NCBI GenBank assembly: GCA_011523425.1
Contig: WTGU01000124.1
Location: 1-64,000 of the forward strand
Origin: Alphaproteobacteria bacterium
Lineage (GTDB): Bacteria; Pseudomonadota; Alphaproteobacteria; UBA828
Direction: 5' to 3'
DNA: 64,000 nucleotides
Shown: positions 20,560 through 30,023 of the stretch, in pieces
Layout: each line of letters begins with the position of its first letter
Numbering within the stretch: the first letter of the stretch is position 1
Made by a program: the position numbers and the translations under genes
The notes under the pieces: model-generated
Told to the model about the DNA's origin: nothing
Database searches by the model: none
What the model saw: only the letters and a program-made list of their open reading frames with translations

Positions 20560-21033
20560 GTGCGCTTCTACACGGTTCACCTGCCCGAGGGCGAGCGTGC
20601 CGCCTCGGGCGCCGCGCTCGGCGATGCCGTCCTCGTGCGCGAGGGCTTCAACTGGCTCGCCTTCTTCTTCGCGCCGTTCTGGGCGCTCGGGGAGGGGCTC
20701 TGGCTCGCCGCGCTGGTGCTGATCGCGGCGCTCGCGGCGCTGATCGCGGTGCCCGTAGTGCTCGATCTCGGGCCGCTTCTGCCGGCGGTGCTCGGCCTCG
20801 GCTACGGCCTGCTCGCGGGCTTCTCGGGCAACGACCTGCGCCGGGCGGGGCTCGCCGGGCGCGGCTGGCGCCTGGTCGAGATCGTCGCCGCGCCGAGCCG
20901 AGCGCAGGCCCTGATCCGCTATGCCGAGGCCATCGGCCCGGTGCCTTCGCCGGCGCGCGCGCCCCAGGCAGCGCCCGCCGCCCGTGCGCCCGGCAGGCTC
21001 GACTGGGGCCCCGGCCCCGACGTCTGGAGCTGA
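20560..21033 (+). CDS. DUF2628 membrane protein in the his operon
   Basis: A 157-residue protein starting at GTG 20560, four bases after hisB. Residues 27-40 read GFNWLAFFFAPFWALGEG, the DUF2628 hallmark, followed by two hydrophobic helices to about residue 85 and a proline/alanine-rich tail. The family has no assigned function, but it recurs between hisB and hisH in alphaproteobacteria, so the context is conserved. It is probably an inner-membrane protein. A translational link to hisB is likely from the spacing. Confidence 0.85.
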   Translation: MRFYTVHLPEGERAASGAALGDAVLVREGFNWLAFFFAPFWALGEGLWLAALVLIAALAALIAVPVVLDLGPLLPAVLGLGYGLLAGFSGNDLRRAGLAGRGWRLVEIVAAPSRAQALIRYAEAIGPVPSPARAPQAAPAARAPGRLDWGPGPDVWS

Positions 21034-21039
21034 CGCGCC

Positions 21040-21684
21040 GTGACCACCGCGATCATCGACTACGGCTCGGGCAACCTGCGCTCCGCCGCCAAGGCCTTCG
21101 AGCGCGCCGCGGCGGACGCCACACCCGAATCGCCGGTGCTGGTGACCGACGATGCCGAGCGCGTGAGCCGGGCCGAGCGCATCGTCCTCCCCGGCGTCGG
21201 CGCCTTCGCCGACTGCAAGGCCGGGCTCGCCGCGCGCGAGGGCATGATCGAGGCGCTGGAAGATGCGGTGCTGCGCCGTGGCGTGCCATTTCTCGGGATC
21301 TGCGTCGGCATGCAGCTCATGGCGCGCATCGGCCGCGAGCACGGCGAGCACGAGGGCCTCGGCTGGGTTGATGGCGAGGTCGTGGCGCTCGAGCCCGGCG
21401 ACGAGTCGCTCAAGGTGCCGCACATGGGGTGGAACGATCTCGCGATCGCCGCTGGCGGCCATCCCGTCCTGCAGGGCCTCGCCAGCGGGGCACATGCCTA
21501 TTTCGTCCACAGCTACGCGCTCGCCTGCCGCGAGCCGGGCGAGGTCCTGGCGACGGTGGACTATGGCGGGCCCGTCACCGCCGTCGCGGGCCGCGACAAC
21601 ATGGTCGGCACCCAGTTCCACCCCGAGAAGAGCCAGGCGGTGGGGCTCGCGGTGATCGGCAACTTCCTTCGCTGGCGGCCATGA
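21040..21684 (+). CDS. hisH: imidazole glycerol phosphate synthase glutaminase subunit HisH
   Basis: A 214-residue class I glutamine amidotransferase that makes ammonia for HisF. It opens with [16 protein letters not shown] and has PGVGAFADC, the nucleophile elbow GICVGMQLM with the catalytic cysteine, and the His-Glu pair in TQFHPEKSQ. It starts at GTG 21040, six bases after the DUF2628 stop, and its own stop overlaps the start of the GNAT gene by four bases. Confidence 0.96.
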   Translation: MTTAIIDYGSGNLRSAAKAFERAAADATPESPVLVTDDAERVSRAERIVLPGVGAFADCKAGLAAREGMIEALEDAVLRRGVPFLGICVGMQLMARIGREHGEHEGLGWVDGEVVALEPGDESLKVPHMGWNDLAIAAGGHPVLQGLASGAHAYFVHSYALACREPGEVLATVDYGGPVTAVAGRDNMVGTQFHPEKSQAVGLAVIGNFLRWRP

Positions 21685-22241
21685 GCGAGCCACAGGACGC
21701 GGGCCCGCGGATCGAGGTCGGTGCCGTCGAGCGCTTGCACAAGCGCGATCTCGGCGAGCTCTGCGAGGCCGCCGCCGCGGCGATCAACGACGGCGCCGGC
21801 TTCGGCTGGGTGCGCCCGCCCCAGCCTGCCGCGTTCGAGCGCTACTGGCGGGGCGTCACCGTGGTGCCCGAGCGCATCCTCTACATCGGTCGGCTGGACG
21901 GCGTCGTGGCGGGCTCGGTCCAGCTCGTCTCGGCACCGCCGCAGAAGGAGGCCTGGCGGCTCTCCTGCCTGATCGATACGCACTTCGTCGCGCCCTGGGC
22001 GCGTGGTCACGGGCTTGCCCGGCAGCTGCTCGAGGCCGCCGAGGCGGAAGCGCGTTCGCGCGGCTTCAAGGTGATGAACCTGAGCGTGCGCGAGACCCAG
22101 GACGCGGCCATCGCGCTCTACGAATCTCTCGGCTTCGAGCGCTGGGGCACGCACCCGAAATACGCCTTCGTGGAAGGCCGGTCGATCGCCGGCCACTACT
22201 ACTGCAAGGACCTGACGGACCCGCCGGGCGCGGCGGCATGA
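21681..22241 (+). CDS. GNAT family N-acetyltransferase inside the his operon
   Basis: A 186-residue acetyltransferase fold. The acetyl-CoA-binding segment is [19 protein letters not shown] (motif A, Q/RxxGxG/A type), and motif B reads [18 protein letters not shown]. It overlaps both neighbours by four bases (ATGA), with hisH upstream and hisA downstream, so it should be made in proportion to the pathway enzymes. Its substrate is unknown. An amine-containing intermediate, a pathway protein, or an unrelated toxic amine are all possible. Confidence 0.85.
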   Translation: MSEPQDAGPRIEVGAVERLHKRDLGELCEAAAAAINDGAGFGWVRPPQPAAFERYWRGVTVVPERILYIGRLDGVVAGSVQLVSAPPQKEAWRLSCLIDTHFVAPWARGHGLARQLLEAAEAEARSRGFKVMNLSVRETQDAAIALYESLGFERWGTHPKYAFVEGRSIAGHYYCKDLTDPPGAAA

Positions 22242-22963
22242 TCCTGTTCCCCGCCATCGACCTCAAGGGCGGCGCCTGCGTGCGCCTCGTGCAGGGCGAC
22301 ATGGCGCGCGCCACGGTCTTCTCCGACGATCCGCCGGCGCAGGCACGCGCCTTCGCCGCCGCCGGCTTCGACTGGCTCCACGTGGTCGATCTAGACGGCG
22401 CCTTCGCCGGCGAGCCGGTCAATGCGGAAGCGGTGGGCGCGATCCTCGAGGCGGTCGATATCCCGGTCCAGCTCGGCGGGGGCATCCGCACCATGGCCAC
22501 CATCGAGGCGTGGCTCGCGAAGGGCGTGCAGCGCGTGATCCTCGGCACCGTGGCTGTGCGCGAGCCTGCGCTCGTGCGCGCTGCGTGCCGCGCCTTCCCC
22601 GGCCGGGTGGCGGTCGGCATCGACGCCCGCGACGGCCGCGTGGCGGTGGAGGGCTGGGCGGAGTCGGTCGACATGGATGCGCTGGCGCTGGCACGCCGTT
22701 TCGAGGATGCCGGCGCCGCCGCGATCATCCACACCGACATCGCGCGCGACGGTGCGCTGGAGGGCGTCAATGCCGAGGCGACCGGGGCGTTGGCGCGCGC
22801 GCTCGCCACGCCGGTCATAGCGTCCGGTGGCGTCGCCTCCCATGACGATCTCGACCGGCTCAAGGCGCGCGAGGCGGACGGCGTCTGCGGCGTGATCTGC
22901 GGCCGCGCGCTCTATGACGGGCGCATCGACCCGGCGCGTGCCTTGGCGCAGCTCGCCGCCTGA
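22238..22963 (+). CDS. hisA: HisA, ProFAR isomerase
   Basis: A 241-residue beta/alpha barrel that isomerises the aminoaldose ProFAR to the aminoketose PRFAR in histidine synthesis. The catalytic aspartates lie in [10 protein letters not shown] at the N-terminus and in [13 protein letters not shown] at about residue 165; the phosphate-binding loops read QLGGGIRTM and [11 protein letters not shown]. The gene starts on an ATGA overlap with the GNAT gene and ends 18 bases before hisF. Confidence 0.97.
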   Translation: MILFPAIDLKGGACVRLVQGDMARATVFSDDPPAQARAFAAAGFDWLHVVDLDGAFAGEPVNAEAVGAILEAVDIPVQLGGGIRTMATIEAWLAKGVQRVILGTVAVREPALVRAACRAFPGRVAVGIDARDGRVAVEGWAESVDMDALALARRFEDAGAAAIIHTDIARDGALEGVNAEATGALARALATPVIASGGVASHDDLDRLKAREADGVCGVICGRALYDGRIDPARALAQLAA

Positions 22964-22981
22964 TCGCATCGGATCCGTCCC

Positions 22982-23740
22982 GTGCTGAAGATGCGCGTCA
23001 TCCCGTGCCTCGACGTCCACGCCGGGCGCGTGGTCAAGGGCGTTCGCTTCGTCGATCTGGTGGATGCCGGAGACCCGGTGGAGCAGGCCCGGGTCTACGA
23101 CGCGCAGGGGGCGGACGAGCTCTGCTTCCTCGACATCACCGCCTCCCACGAGGGGCGCGACACCATCTATGACGTGGTCGCCGGCACCGCCGAAGCCTGC
23201 TTCATGCCGCTGACGGTGGGTGGCGGTGTGCGCGCCATCGAGGATGTCCGGGCGCTTCTCCTCGCGGGCGCCGACAAGGTCTCGATCAACACGGCGGCCG
23301 TCGCCAACCCGGCCTTCGTCGCCGAGGCGGCGGAGAAGTTCGGCACCCAGTGCATCGTCGTCGCCATCGACGCCAAGCGGGTCGCGGGTGGCGGCTTCGA
23401 GATCTTCACCCACGGCGGCCGCACGCCGACGGGGATCGACGCCATCCAGTGGGCGAGGCGCATGGCGGCGGCAGGCGCAGGCGAGATCCTGCTGACCTCG
23501 ATGGACCGGGACGGCACCCGCGCCGGCTTCGACCTGGAACTGACCCGGGCCGTCGCCGATGCGGTCCGGGTGCCGGTCATCGCGTCGGGCGGCGTCGGCA
23601 CGCTCGACCATCTGGTTGAGGGCATCCGCGAGGGCGGCGCGACCGCGGTGCTGGCCGCCTCGATCTTCCACTTCGGCACCCATTCCATCGGCGAGGCCAA
23701 GGCGCACATGGCCGCCGCCGGCATCCAGGTCCGACCGTAG
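22982..23740 (+). CDS. hisF: imidazole glycerol phosphate synthase cyclase subunit HisF
   Basis: A 252-residue barrel that joins PRFAR and ammonia to form imidazole glycerol phosphate and AICAR. It opens [20 protein letters not shown] from GTG 22982, with the catalytic aspartate in IPCLDV and its partner in [13 protein letters not shown]; phosphate-binding loops are [11 protein letters not shown] and [11 protein letters not shown]. It pairs with HisH, encoded 1.3 kb upstream. Confidence 0.97.
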   Translation: MLKMRVIPCLDVHAGRVVKGVRFVDLVDAGDPVEQARVYDAQGADELCFLDITASHEGRDTIYDVVAGTAEACFMPLTVGGGVRAIEDVRALLLAGADKVSINTAAVANPAFVAEAAEKFGTQCIVVAIDAKRVAGGGFEIFTHGGRTPTGIDAIQWARRMAAAGAGEILLTSMDRDGTRAGFDLELTRAVADAVRVPVIASGGVGTLDHLVEGIREGGATAVLAASIFHFGTHSIGEAKAHMAAAGIQVRP

Positions 23741-23808
23741 CGGGCGCGACCATGACGGCGCGCGCGAAATCTGATACCCAGACCCGCTGAGCCGAACGGG
23801 GCAGGACG

Positions 23809-24156
23809 ATGGCCAAGGCGCGGGGCGGCCGCGTGATCGAGGAGCTGTTCGACGTCATCGAGCAGCGCAAGGGCGGCGACCCGGAGACCTCCTACGTCGC
23901 GCGCACCGTCTCGCGCGGCCGCGAGCACGTCGCGAAGAAGGTGGGCGAGGAGGGCGTCGAGGTGGCGCTCGCCGGCGCGCTCGAGGACAGGAAGGGCATC
24001 GTCTCCGAGAGCGCCGACCTGCTGTTTCACCTTCTGGTGCTCTGGTCGGCGGCAGGCGTCGCGCCGGCCGAGGTGTTCGATGAGCTGTCGAAGCGGCGCG
24101 GCACTTCCGGGCTTGCGCGCGAGAAGACCAAGCGCACGGCCGGGGGCGGGCGATGA
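23809..24156 (+). CDS. hisE: phosphoribosyl-ATP diphosphatase HisE
   Basis: A 115-residue MazG-like pyrophosphatase, the second step of histidine synthesis. Family features are the [20 protein letters not shown] segment, where helix residues bind Mg2+-nucleotide, the acidic [14 protein letters not shown] helix, and [13 protein letters not shown]. It is a separate protein and not fused to HisI. ATG 23809 is preceded by GGGGCAGGA. It overlaps the HIT gene by four bases. Confidence 0.95.
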   Translation: MAKARGGRVIEELFDVIEQRKGGDPETSYVARTVSRGREHVAKKVGEEGVEVALAGALEDRKGIVSESADLLFHLLVLWSAAGVAPAEVFDELSKRRGTSGLAREKTKRTAGGGR

Positions 24157-24515
24157 GCTACGACGAGAACAACATATTCGCGAAGATCCTGCGCGGCGAG
24201 ATTCCCAACGACACCGTCTACGAGGACGACGCCGTCCTCGCCTTCCGCGACATCGCGCCGCAGGCGCCGGTGCACGTCCTGGTGATCCCCAAGGGCGCCT
24301 ACGTCTCGCTCGACGACTTCACGCAGAACGCGTCGGCCGACGAGGTGGGGCGCTTCTTCAAGACGGTGGGCGAGATCGCCCGTTCGCTCGGTCTGGACGG
24401 GCCGGGCTTCCGCACCATCGCCAACACAGGCGGCCACGGCGGCCAGGAGGTGCCCCACTTCCACGTCCACATCTGCGGCGGTCGCCGCCTCGGGCGCATG
24501 ATCCCCGAGAGCTGA
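24153..24515 (+). CDS. HIT (histidine triad) nucleotide-binding protein
   Basis: A 120-residue HINT-type hydrolase. The histidine triad reads [11 protein letters not shown] near the C-terminus, and the N-terminal [20 protein letters not shown] is typical of the family. HINT proteins hydrolyse phosphoramidates of purine nucleotides. The ATGA overlap with hisE and the same order in other alphaproteobacteria make it the last gene of the his operon. A GC hairpin follows. Confidence 0.94.
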   Translation: MSYDENNIFAKILRGEIPNDTVYEDDAVLAFRDIAPQAPVHVLVIPKGAYVSLDDFTQNASADEVGRFFKTVGEIARSLGLDGPGFRTIANTGGHGGQEVPHFHVHICGGRRLGRMIPES

Positions 24516-24517
24516 GA

Positions 24518-24541
24518 GACGCCGGGCGGCGCCCCGGCGTC
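24518..24541. terminator. hairpin at the 3' end of the his operon
   Basis: GACGCCGGG and CCCGGCGTC form a perfect 9-bp stem with a 6-base loop, placed between the HIT stop and the convergent YifB stop. There is no T-run. A terminator role, possibly for both strands, is inferred from position. Confidence 0.45.
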
Positions 24542-24548
24542 GCCGGGC

Positions 24549-26069
24549 CTAACCGTAGGGGCCGATGCGGCGGTAGGAGAGGGCTTCGGCGATGTGCCGG
24601 CGCGCCACGGTCTCGGCGCCGGCCAGGTCCGCGATCGTGCGCGCCACTCGGAGCACGCGGTGATGGCCGCGGGCGGACAGCCTGAGCCGGTCCGTCGCTT
24701 CCGTCAGCAGGGCGCGCCCGTCTTCGTCCGGCGTCGCGATGAGGTCGAGCGTCTCGCCTTCGGCCTCGGCGTTGGTGCGCATCCCGGGCGCCGCGCCGAG
24801 CGCCTCGAAGCGGGCCCGCTGCAGCGTGCGGGCAGCCGCAACCCGCCCGGCGACCTCGGCCGAGCCCTCGGCGGGCGGCGGCAGGGCGAGGTCGGCGGCG
24901 GACAGCTCCGGCACCTCGACGTGGAGATCGATCCGGTCGTAGAGCGGACCCGAGATGCGCACCTGATAGTCGCGTGCGCAATTGGGGGCGCGCGAGCACG
25001 CCCGCGCGGGATCCGACAGGTAGCCGCAGCGGCAGGGGTTCATGGCGGCGACGAGCTGGAAGCGCGCGGGATAGCGCACATGGGCGTTGGCGCGCGCGAC
25101 CGCCACCGCGCCGCTCTCGATCGGCTGGCGCAGCGCGTCGAGCACCGGGCGCGGAAACTCCGGCAGCTCGTCCAGGAACAGCACGCCGAGATGCGCGAGC
25201 GAGACCTCGCCGGGCCGGGCGCGGACGCCACCGCCTACCATCGCCGCCATCGAGGCCGAATGGTGCGGGTCGCGGAACGGCCGGCTGCGGGTCAGCCCGC
25301 TGCCATCGAGGAGGCCGGCGACCGAGGCGATCATGCTGACATCCAGCGCTTCCTCCGGCGCCAGCGGTGGCAGGATGCCGGGCAGACGCGAGGCCAGCAT
25401 CGACTTGCCGGTGCCGGGCGGGCCGATCATCAGCAGGTTGTGGGCGCCGGCGGCGGCCACCTCGAGGGCGCGCTTGACCGTCTCCTGCCCCTTGATGTCG
25501 CGCAGGTCCGGGTAGCGTGGTTGCTGCGCGTGCGTCGCCGGCGTCGGCAGGGCCAGGAGCTGCGTTCCCTTGAAGTGGTTGATGAGCGCCAGCAGGTCGG
25601 TCGGCGCCACGACCTCGCCGCCGCCGGCCCACGCGGCCTCCGCGCCGTTGGCCGCCGGACAGATCAGGCCGCACTCGCGCGCGTTGGCGCCGATCGCCGC
25701 CGGCAGCACGCCGGCCACGGGATTGAGAGCGCCGTCCAGCCCGAGCTCGCCGAGTGCCACGTAGGTGGCGACATCGTCCGCCGTCAGCACCTCCATCGCC
25801 ACCAGGAGCCCGAGCGCGATCGGCAGGTCGAAGTGGCTGCCTTCCTTCTGCATGTCCGCCGGCGCCAGATTGACCGTGATCCGCTTCGCCGGCAGCGCCA
25901 GGCCCAGGCCCGAGAGCGCGCCACGCACCCGCTCCCGGCTCTCGGCCACCGCCTTGTCCGGCAGGCCGACGACGGTGAACGCGGGCAGGCCGGCGCCGAT
26001 ATGCACCTGTACGTCGACCGGCAGCGCTTCGATCCCCTGGAAGGCGACGGTCTCGATATGGGCAACCAT
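24549..26069 (-). CDS. YifB family Mg-chelatase-like AAA ATPase (ComM-like)
   Basis: A 506-residue protein with the three-part YifB/ComM layout: an N-terminal Lon-S5-like domain (MVAHIETVAFQGIEALPVDV to about residue 180), an AAA+ Mg-chelatase domain with Walker A MIGPPGTGKSMLA and Walker B GVLFLDELPEF, and a C-terminal lid with RFQLVAAMNPCRCGY and a zinc-like cysteine pair. ComM in Vibrio is a hexameric helicase that extends branch migration in natural transformation. ATG 26069 lies behind GGAG. The gene is convergent with the his operon and carries no frameshift. Confidence 0.93.
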   Translation of the reverse strand: MVAHIETVAFQGIEALPVDVQVHIGAGLPAFTVVGLPDKAVAESRERVRGALSGLGLALPAKRITVNLAPADMQKEGSHFDLPIALGLLVAMEVLTADDVATYVALGELGLDGALNPVAGVLPAAIGANARECGLICPAANGAEAAWAGGGEVVAPTDLLALINHFKGTQLLALPTPATHAQQPRYPDLRDIKGQETVKRALEVAAAGAHNLLMIGPPGTGKSMLASRLPGILPPLAPEEALDVSMIASVAGLLDGSGLTRSRPFRDPHHSASMAAMVGGGVRARPGEVSLAHLGVLFLDELPEFPRPVLDALRQPIESGAVAVARANAHVRYPARFQLVAAMNPCRCGYLSDPARACSRAPNCARDYQVRISGPLYDRIDLHVEVPELSAADLALPPPAEGSAEVAGRVAAARTLQRARFEALGAAPGMRTNAEAEGETLDLIATPDEDGRALLTEATDRLRLSARGHHRVLRVARTIADLAGAETVARRHIAEALSYRRIGPYG

Positions 26070-26163
26070 GCGGCGTCTCCGGCCGGAATAGGCGGCGCTT
26101 ATCATCGAACGGGCGCGCCCGTTCGCCTAGCGCGATCTTGGGGCGGGGGCTATTCTCAATCTC

Positions 26164-26865
26164 GTGCCGGGAGACGTCGAACACTGGGGGCGCAGCACCG
26201 ATCTCGCGGTGCTGAGCCGGCTCGTGGAGGTGCGCGAGCTGTCGCTGATCGACGTCGGCTGCGGTGCAGGCGCCCTTGCCCGTGAGCTCGCCGCGCGCGG
26301 CGCCACCGTGCTCGGCGTCGAGCCCGACCCGGTCCAGGCCGCGCGCAACCGCGAGGCGCCCGAGGCAGACGGCGTGACCCTGGCCGAGGGCCGGGCGGAA
26401 TCGCTCCCGGCCGACGACGGCAGCGTGGACGGGGTGATCTTCGGCCGCTCCCTCCACCATGTCCCGCAGGCCGCCATGCGGCCGGCGCTGGCCGAGGCGC
26501 GGCGGGTGCTCCGGTCCGGCGGCTTCCTCTACGTGCTGGAGCCGGTGATGGAGGGGGCGTTCTCGGCGGTCATGAAGCCCTTCCACGACGAGACCGAGGT
26601 CCGCCGCCAGGCCCGCGAGGCGCTTGTCGACACGGCCCCGCTCTTCGCCGGCGCGCGGGAGGTGCACTACGAGATCGAGCGGCGCTTCGCGAGCCACGAC
26701 GAGTTCGTCACGCTCTTCTCCGGCCTCAGCTACAACAGCTACGGCGCCGACGCCGTCCGGAGCGAGACCGTGAAGCGGCTCTTCGAGGCCGGCCGCACCG
26801 AGGCGGGCGACTATGCCTTCGAGCAGCCGATGCGGGTCGATCTCTTTCACACCGCCCCCGGATGA
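26164..26865 (+). CDS. class I SAM-dependent methyltransferase
   Basis: A 233-residue methyltransferase of the UbiE/Methyltransf_11 type. Motif I is LIDVGCGAGALARELAARG and the acidic residue after it lies in GVEPDPVQ; motif II-like DGVIFGRSLHHVP and motif III-like RVLRSGGFLYVLEP follow. It starts at GTG 26164, has no strong ribosome binding site, and overlaps nnr by four bases. Its substrate is unknown. Confidence 0.83.
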   Translation: MPGDVEHWGRSTDLAVLSRLVEVRELSLIDVGCGAGALARELAARGATVLGVEPDPVQAARNREAPEADGVTLAEGRAESLPADDGSVDGVIFGRSLHHVPQAAMRPALAEARRVLRSGGFLYVLEPVMEGAFSAVMKPFHDETEVRRQAREALVDTAPLFAGAREVHYEIERRFASHDEFVTLFSGLSYNSYGADAVRSETVKRLFEAGRTEAGDYAFEQPMRVDLFHTAPG

Positions 26866-28322
26866 GCGACGCCGGCGCTCTCGCCCTTTTCTCCGTCGCC
26901 GAGATGTACGCGGCCGATGCGGCGGCAGCCCGCGCGGGCACGCCGGGGCTGACGCTGATGGAGAACGCCGGCCGCGCCGTGGCGCAGGCCGTGATCCGGC
27001 GCTGGGGGCGGCGTCCGGTCTCGGTGCTCTGCGGCCCCGGCAACAACGGCGGCGACGGCTTCGTCGCGGCCCGGTTGCTGGCCGATGCCGGCTGGCCTGT
27101 GCGCCTCGGCCTTCTCGGCAGTCGCGAGCGCCTCAAGGGCGATGCCGCGGCGATGGCGGCGCACTGGGAGCATCCGGTCGAGCCATTGGCGCCGGCGCTC
27201 CTCGACGACGGGCCGCTGGTGGTCGATGCGCTCTTCGGCGCAGGCCTCGCCCGGCCGCTCGAAGGCCACGCGCTGACGCTGGCCGAGGCGAGCGGCGCCC
27301 GGGGCCTCGCCTGCGTCTCGGTCGACGTGCCGAGCGGCATTCACGGCGACACCGGCCAGGCTCTCGGCGGCGCCTTCCGGGCGACGCTGACCGTGACCTT
27401 CGGCCGGCGCAAGTACGGCCACCTGCTGCTGCCGGGGCGCGCGTGCGCCGGCGAGGTGGAGGTCGCCGACATCGGCATTCCCCCTGCGGTGATCGACGGG
27501 CTGGAGCTCCGGGTGCACGAGAACGCGCCGGCGCGCTGGCTGGCGGCGATGCCCCGGCCGACGCTCGCCGATCACAAGTACAGCCGCGGCCACGCGCTGG
27601 TGGTGGGTGGCGACGGGGCGCACTCCGGCGCGGCGCGACTGGCGGCGCGCGCAGCGCTCAGGGCCGGCGCCGGGCTGGTCACCGTGCATGCGCCCGAGGA
27701 TGCCGTTCAGCTCTACGCGGCCCAGCTCACCGCCGTGATGGTGGCGTCCACGGCCGAGCTCGGCGTCGCGCTCGCCGACGAGCGGCGCAACGCGCTGCTG
27801 ATCGGGCCCGGCTGCGGCACGGGCCCGGCAACCCGGGGGCAGGCGCTGGCTGCGCTCGGCGCCGGCAAGCGCTGCGTGCTCGATGCCGACGCGCTCACGG
27901 CGTTCCAGGGCGAGCCGTCGGCGCTGTTCGCCGCGCTCGGGCCCGACGCCGTGCTGACCCCGCACGAGGGCGAGTACGGGCGCCTCTTCCGCCACGAAGG
28001 CGACAAGCTCTCCCGCGCCCGCGCGGCGGCGGCGGAATGCGGCGCGGTGGTGGTGCTCAAGGGCGCCGACAGCGTGATTGCCGCACCCGACGGCCGTGCG
28101 GCGATCAACGCCAACGCGCCGCCTACGCTGGCGACGGCAGGCGCGGGCGATGTCCTGGCGGGCTTCATTCTCGGCCTGCTGGCGCAGGGAATGCCGGCCT
28201 TCGAGGCGGCCGCCGCTGGGGTCTGGCTGCACGGCGCCTCGGCGGCAGCCTTCGGCCCCGGCCTGATCGCCGAAGATCTTGCCGAAATGCTGCCCGGCGT
28301 TCTCCGCAGACTGGCCGGATAG
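26862..28322 (+). CDS. nnr: bifunctional NAD(P)H-hydrate epimerase/dehydratase
   Basis: A 486-residue fusion that repairs damaged NAD(P)H hydrates. The N-terminal YjeF_N epimerase domain (to about residue 215) has LMENAGRAVAQAV and CGPGNNGGDGFVAARLL; the C-terminal ADP/ATP-dependent dehydratase domain has GHALVVGGDGAHSGAARLA, LTPHEGEYGRLF and the kinase-like ATAGAGDVLAGFILGLL. The length is that of the fused bacterial enzyme. It starts on an ATGA overlap with the methyltransferase gene. Confidence 0.95.
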   Translation: MSDAGALALFSVAEMYAADAAAARAGTPGLTLMENAGRAVAQAVIRRWGRRPVSVLCGPGNNGGDGFVAARLLADAGWPVRLGLLGSRERLKGDAAAMAAHWEHPVEPLAPALLDDGPLVVDALFGAGLARPLEGHALTLAEASGARGLACVSVDVPSGIHGDTGQALGGAFRATLTVTFGRRKYGHLLLPGRACAGEVEVADIGIPPAVIDGLELRVHENAPARWLAAMPRPTLADHKYSRGHALVVGGDGAHSGAARLAARAALRAGAGLVTVHAPEDAVQLYAAQLTAVMVASTAELGVALADERRNALLIGPGCGTGPATRGQALAALGAGKRCVLDADALTAFQGEPSALFAALGPDAVLTPHEGEYGRLFRHEGDKLSRARAAAAECGAVVVLKGADSVIAAPDGRAAINANAPPTLATAGAGDVLAGFILGLLAQGMPAFEAAAAGVWLHGASAAAFGPGLIAEDLAEMLPGVLRRLAG

Positions 28323-28470
28323 GCTTGCGTCCCCGCTCGCCTGCCGCAATATGCGAAATTGATGCTATCGCTCTACCAAATAAGGACTTTTCGGAAGTGC
28401 TCCCAATTGACAGCACTTCTGCATTTAGGGCATCTTTCACGAAGCCGTGAACGCTGACCGGGAGCCCACT

Positions 28471-29898
28471 ATGCGGGACGAATTCAGGGTTACGCATGCC
28501 ACGTCGTCTGCCTCCTCCCGCCTGGGGCTGGGTCTCTTCCGCTCTGCCGGCAGATCGGGCTGGCGCATCGCGGCCCTGGTCGTCGTGCTCACGCTTTCGC
28601 TGGTGTTCGTGGTGCCGCAGGCCTATGCCGCGGTCACGGCGGAGACGCAGTTCATCCTCAACAGCTTCTCGTTCCTCGTCTGGGGCGCGCTGGTCATGTG
28701 GATGTGCGCCGGCTTCACCATGCTGGAGGCCGGCTCGGTGCGAACCAAGAACGCATCGGTCATCTGCCTCAAGAACATCGGCCTCTATTCCATCGCCGGG
28801 CTCACCTACTACCTGGTCGGCTACAATCTCATGTACGTCGACGTGGTGAGCTGGGTCGGCTCCTTCGCCCATCCCTACTCGACGACAGGCGACGAAATCG
28901 CCCTGCTCGGCGGCGACGAGTCCGTCACCGAGGCGGTGGTGGAGAGCGGCTACTCCACCATGTCCGACTGGTTCTTCCAGATGGTGTTCGTCGCGACCAC
29001 CGCCTCCATCGTCTCGGGCACGCTGGCCGAGCGGGTGAAGCTCTGGTCGTTCTTCGTCTTCATCGCGCTGCTGACCGCCTTCATCTATCCGGTGATCGGC
29101 TCCTGGACCTGGGGCGGCGGCTGGCTCTCCCAGATGGGCTTCCAGGACTTCGCCGGCTCGACCATCGTGCATTCGACCGGTGGCTGGGCCGCGCTGGCCG
29201 GCGCCATGATCGTCGGCGCGCGCAAGGGCAAGTTCCGCGAAGACGGCAGCGTCAAGACGACGGCGCCCTCCAACGTGCCGGCGGTGACGCTCGGCGTGTT
29301 CATCCTCTGGCTCGGCTGGTTCGGCTTCAACGGCGGCTCACAGCTCGCGCTCAGCGGCGCCATCGACGCCGTGGCGCTGAGCAACATCTTGGCCAACACC
29401 AACCTCGCGGCGGCGGCCGGTGTGCTGGCTGCGATCTCGCTGTCGCGGCCGATCATGGGGCGCGTCGATCTGGTCACCAGCCTGAACGGCGCCATCGCCG
29501 GCCTGGTGGCGATCACCGCCGGCCCCGACATCGTCGATCACTACTTCGCCGTCATCATCGGCGCGATCGGCGGCGCGATCGTCGTGCTCGGCGTCAAGCT
29601 GCTCGAGATGGTCAAGGTGGACGACGTGGTCGGCGCGGTTCCGGCGCACCTCTTCGCCGGCGTCTGGGGAACGCTTGCGGTCTGCATCGCCGCCGGCGGA
29701 GACCCGGCCGTGCAGATCATCGGCATTCTCGCCATCGGCGCATTCGTCTTCGGCACGTCGTTCCTGTCGTGGTACATCATCGACAAGCTCCTGGGCGCGC
29801 GGATCCCGCCCGCTCACGAGGAGCTCGGGCAGGATGCGGCGGAGCTCGGCATCGAGTCCTATCCCGAGTTCGTGCTGATGCCAGAGACCGACGATTGA
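28471..29898 (+). CDS. amt: ammonium transporter (Amt/MEP/Rh family)
   Basis: A 475-residue channel-like ammonium transporter. A cleavable or extended N-terminal segment (about residues 32-53, ending AYA) precedes eleven predicted membrane helices. Family landmarks are ALVMWMCAGFTMLEAGSVRTKN, the DFAGSTIVHSTGGWAALAGA helix with the first pore histidine, and VGAVPAHLFAGVWGT with the second. ATG 28471 behind GGGAG is chosen over GTG 28447. The AT-richer 148 bases upstream include TTGACA at 28407, but no clear sigma-54 site. No glnK or PII gene is adjacent, which is unusual for an amt gene. Confidence 0.93.
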   Translation: MRDEFRVTHATSSASSRLGLGLFRSAGRSGWRIAALVVVLTLSLVFVVPQAYAAVTAETQFILNSFSFLVWGALVMWMCAGFTMLEAGSVRTKNASVICLKNIGLYSIAGLTYYLVGYNLMYVDVVSWVGSFAHPYSTTGDEIALLGGDESVTEAVVESGYSTMSDWFFQMVFVATTASIVSGTLAERVKLWSFFVFIALLTAFIYPVIGSWTWGGGWLSQMGFQDFAGSTIVHSTGGWAALAGAMIVGARKGKFREDGSVKTTAPSNVPAVTLGVFILWLGWFGFNGGSQLALSGAIDAVALSNILANTNLAAAAGVLAAISLSRPIMGRVDLVTSLNGAIAGLVAITAGPDIVDHYFAVIIGAIGGAIVVLGVKLLEMVKVDDVVGAVPAHLFAGVWGTLAVCIAAGGDPAVQIIGILAIGAFVFGTSFLSWYIIDKLLGARIPPAHEELGQDAAELGIESYPEFVLMPETDD

Positions 29899-30023
29899 CG
29901 CGGGCCGGAGGGGCGCCGCCGGGCTGCTCTCCCGCGCCATCTGATCTGCACGCAAATTGGGGTGTGGCAAGCTCCGAACACGCTGTATGATCCCCGGCGG
30001 CACTGTGACGGGAGGCGGAGGCA

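Noticed and set aside
28323-28470. Sigma-54 promoter for the ammonium transporter gene
   Set aside because: No TGGCAC-N5-TTGC match was found. TTGACA at 28407 has only a weak -10 partner.
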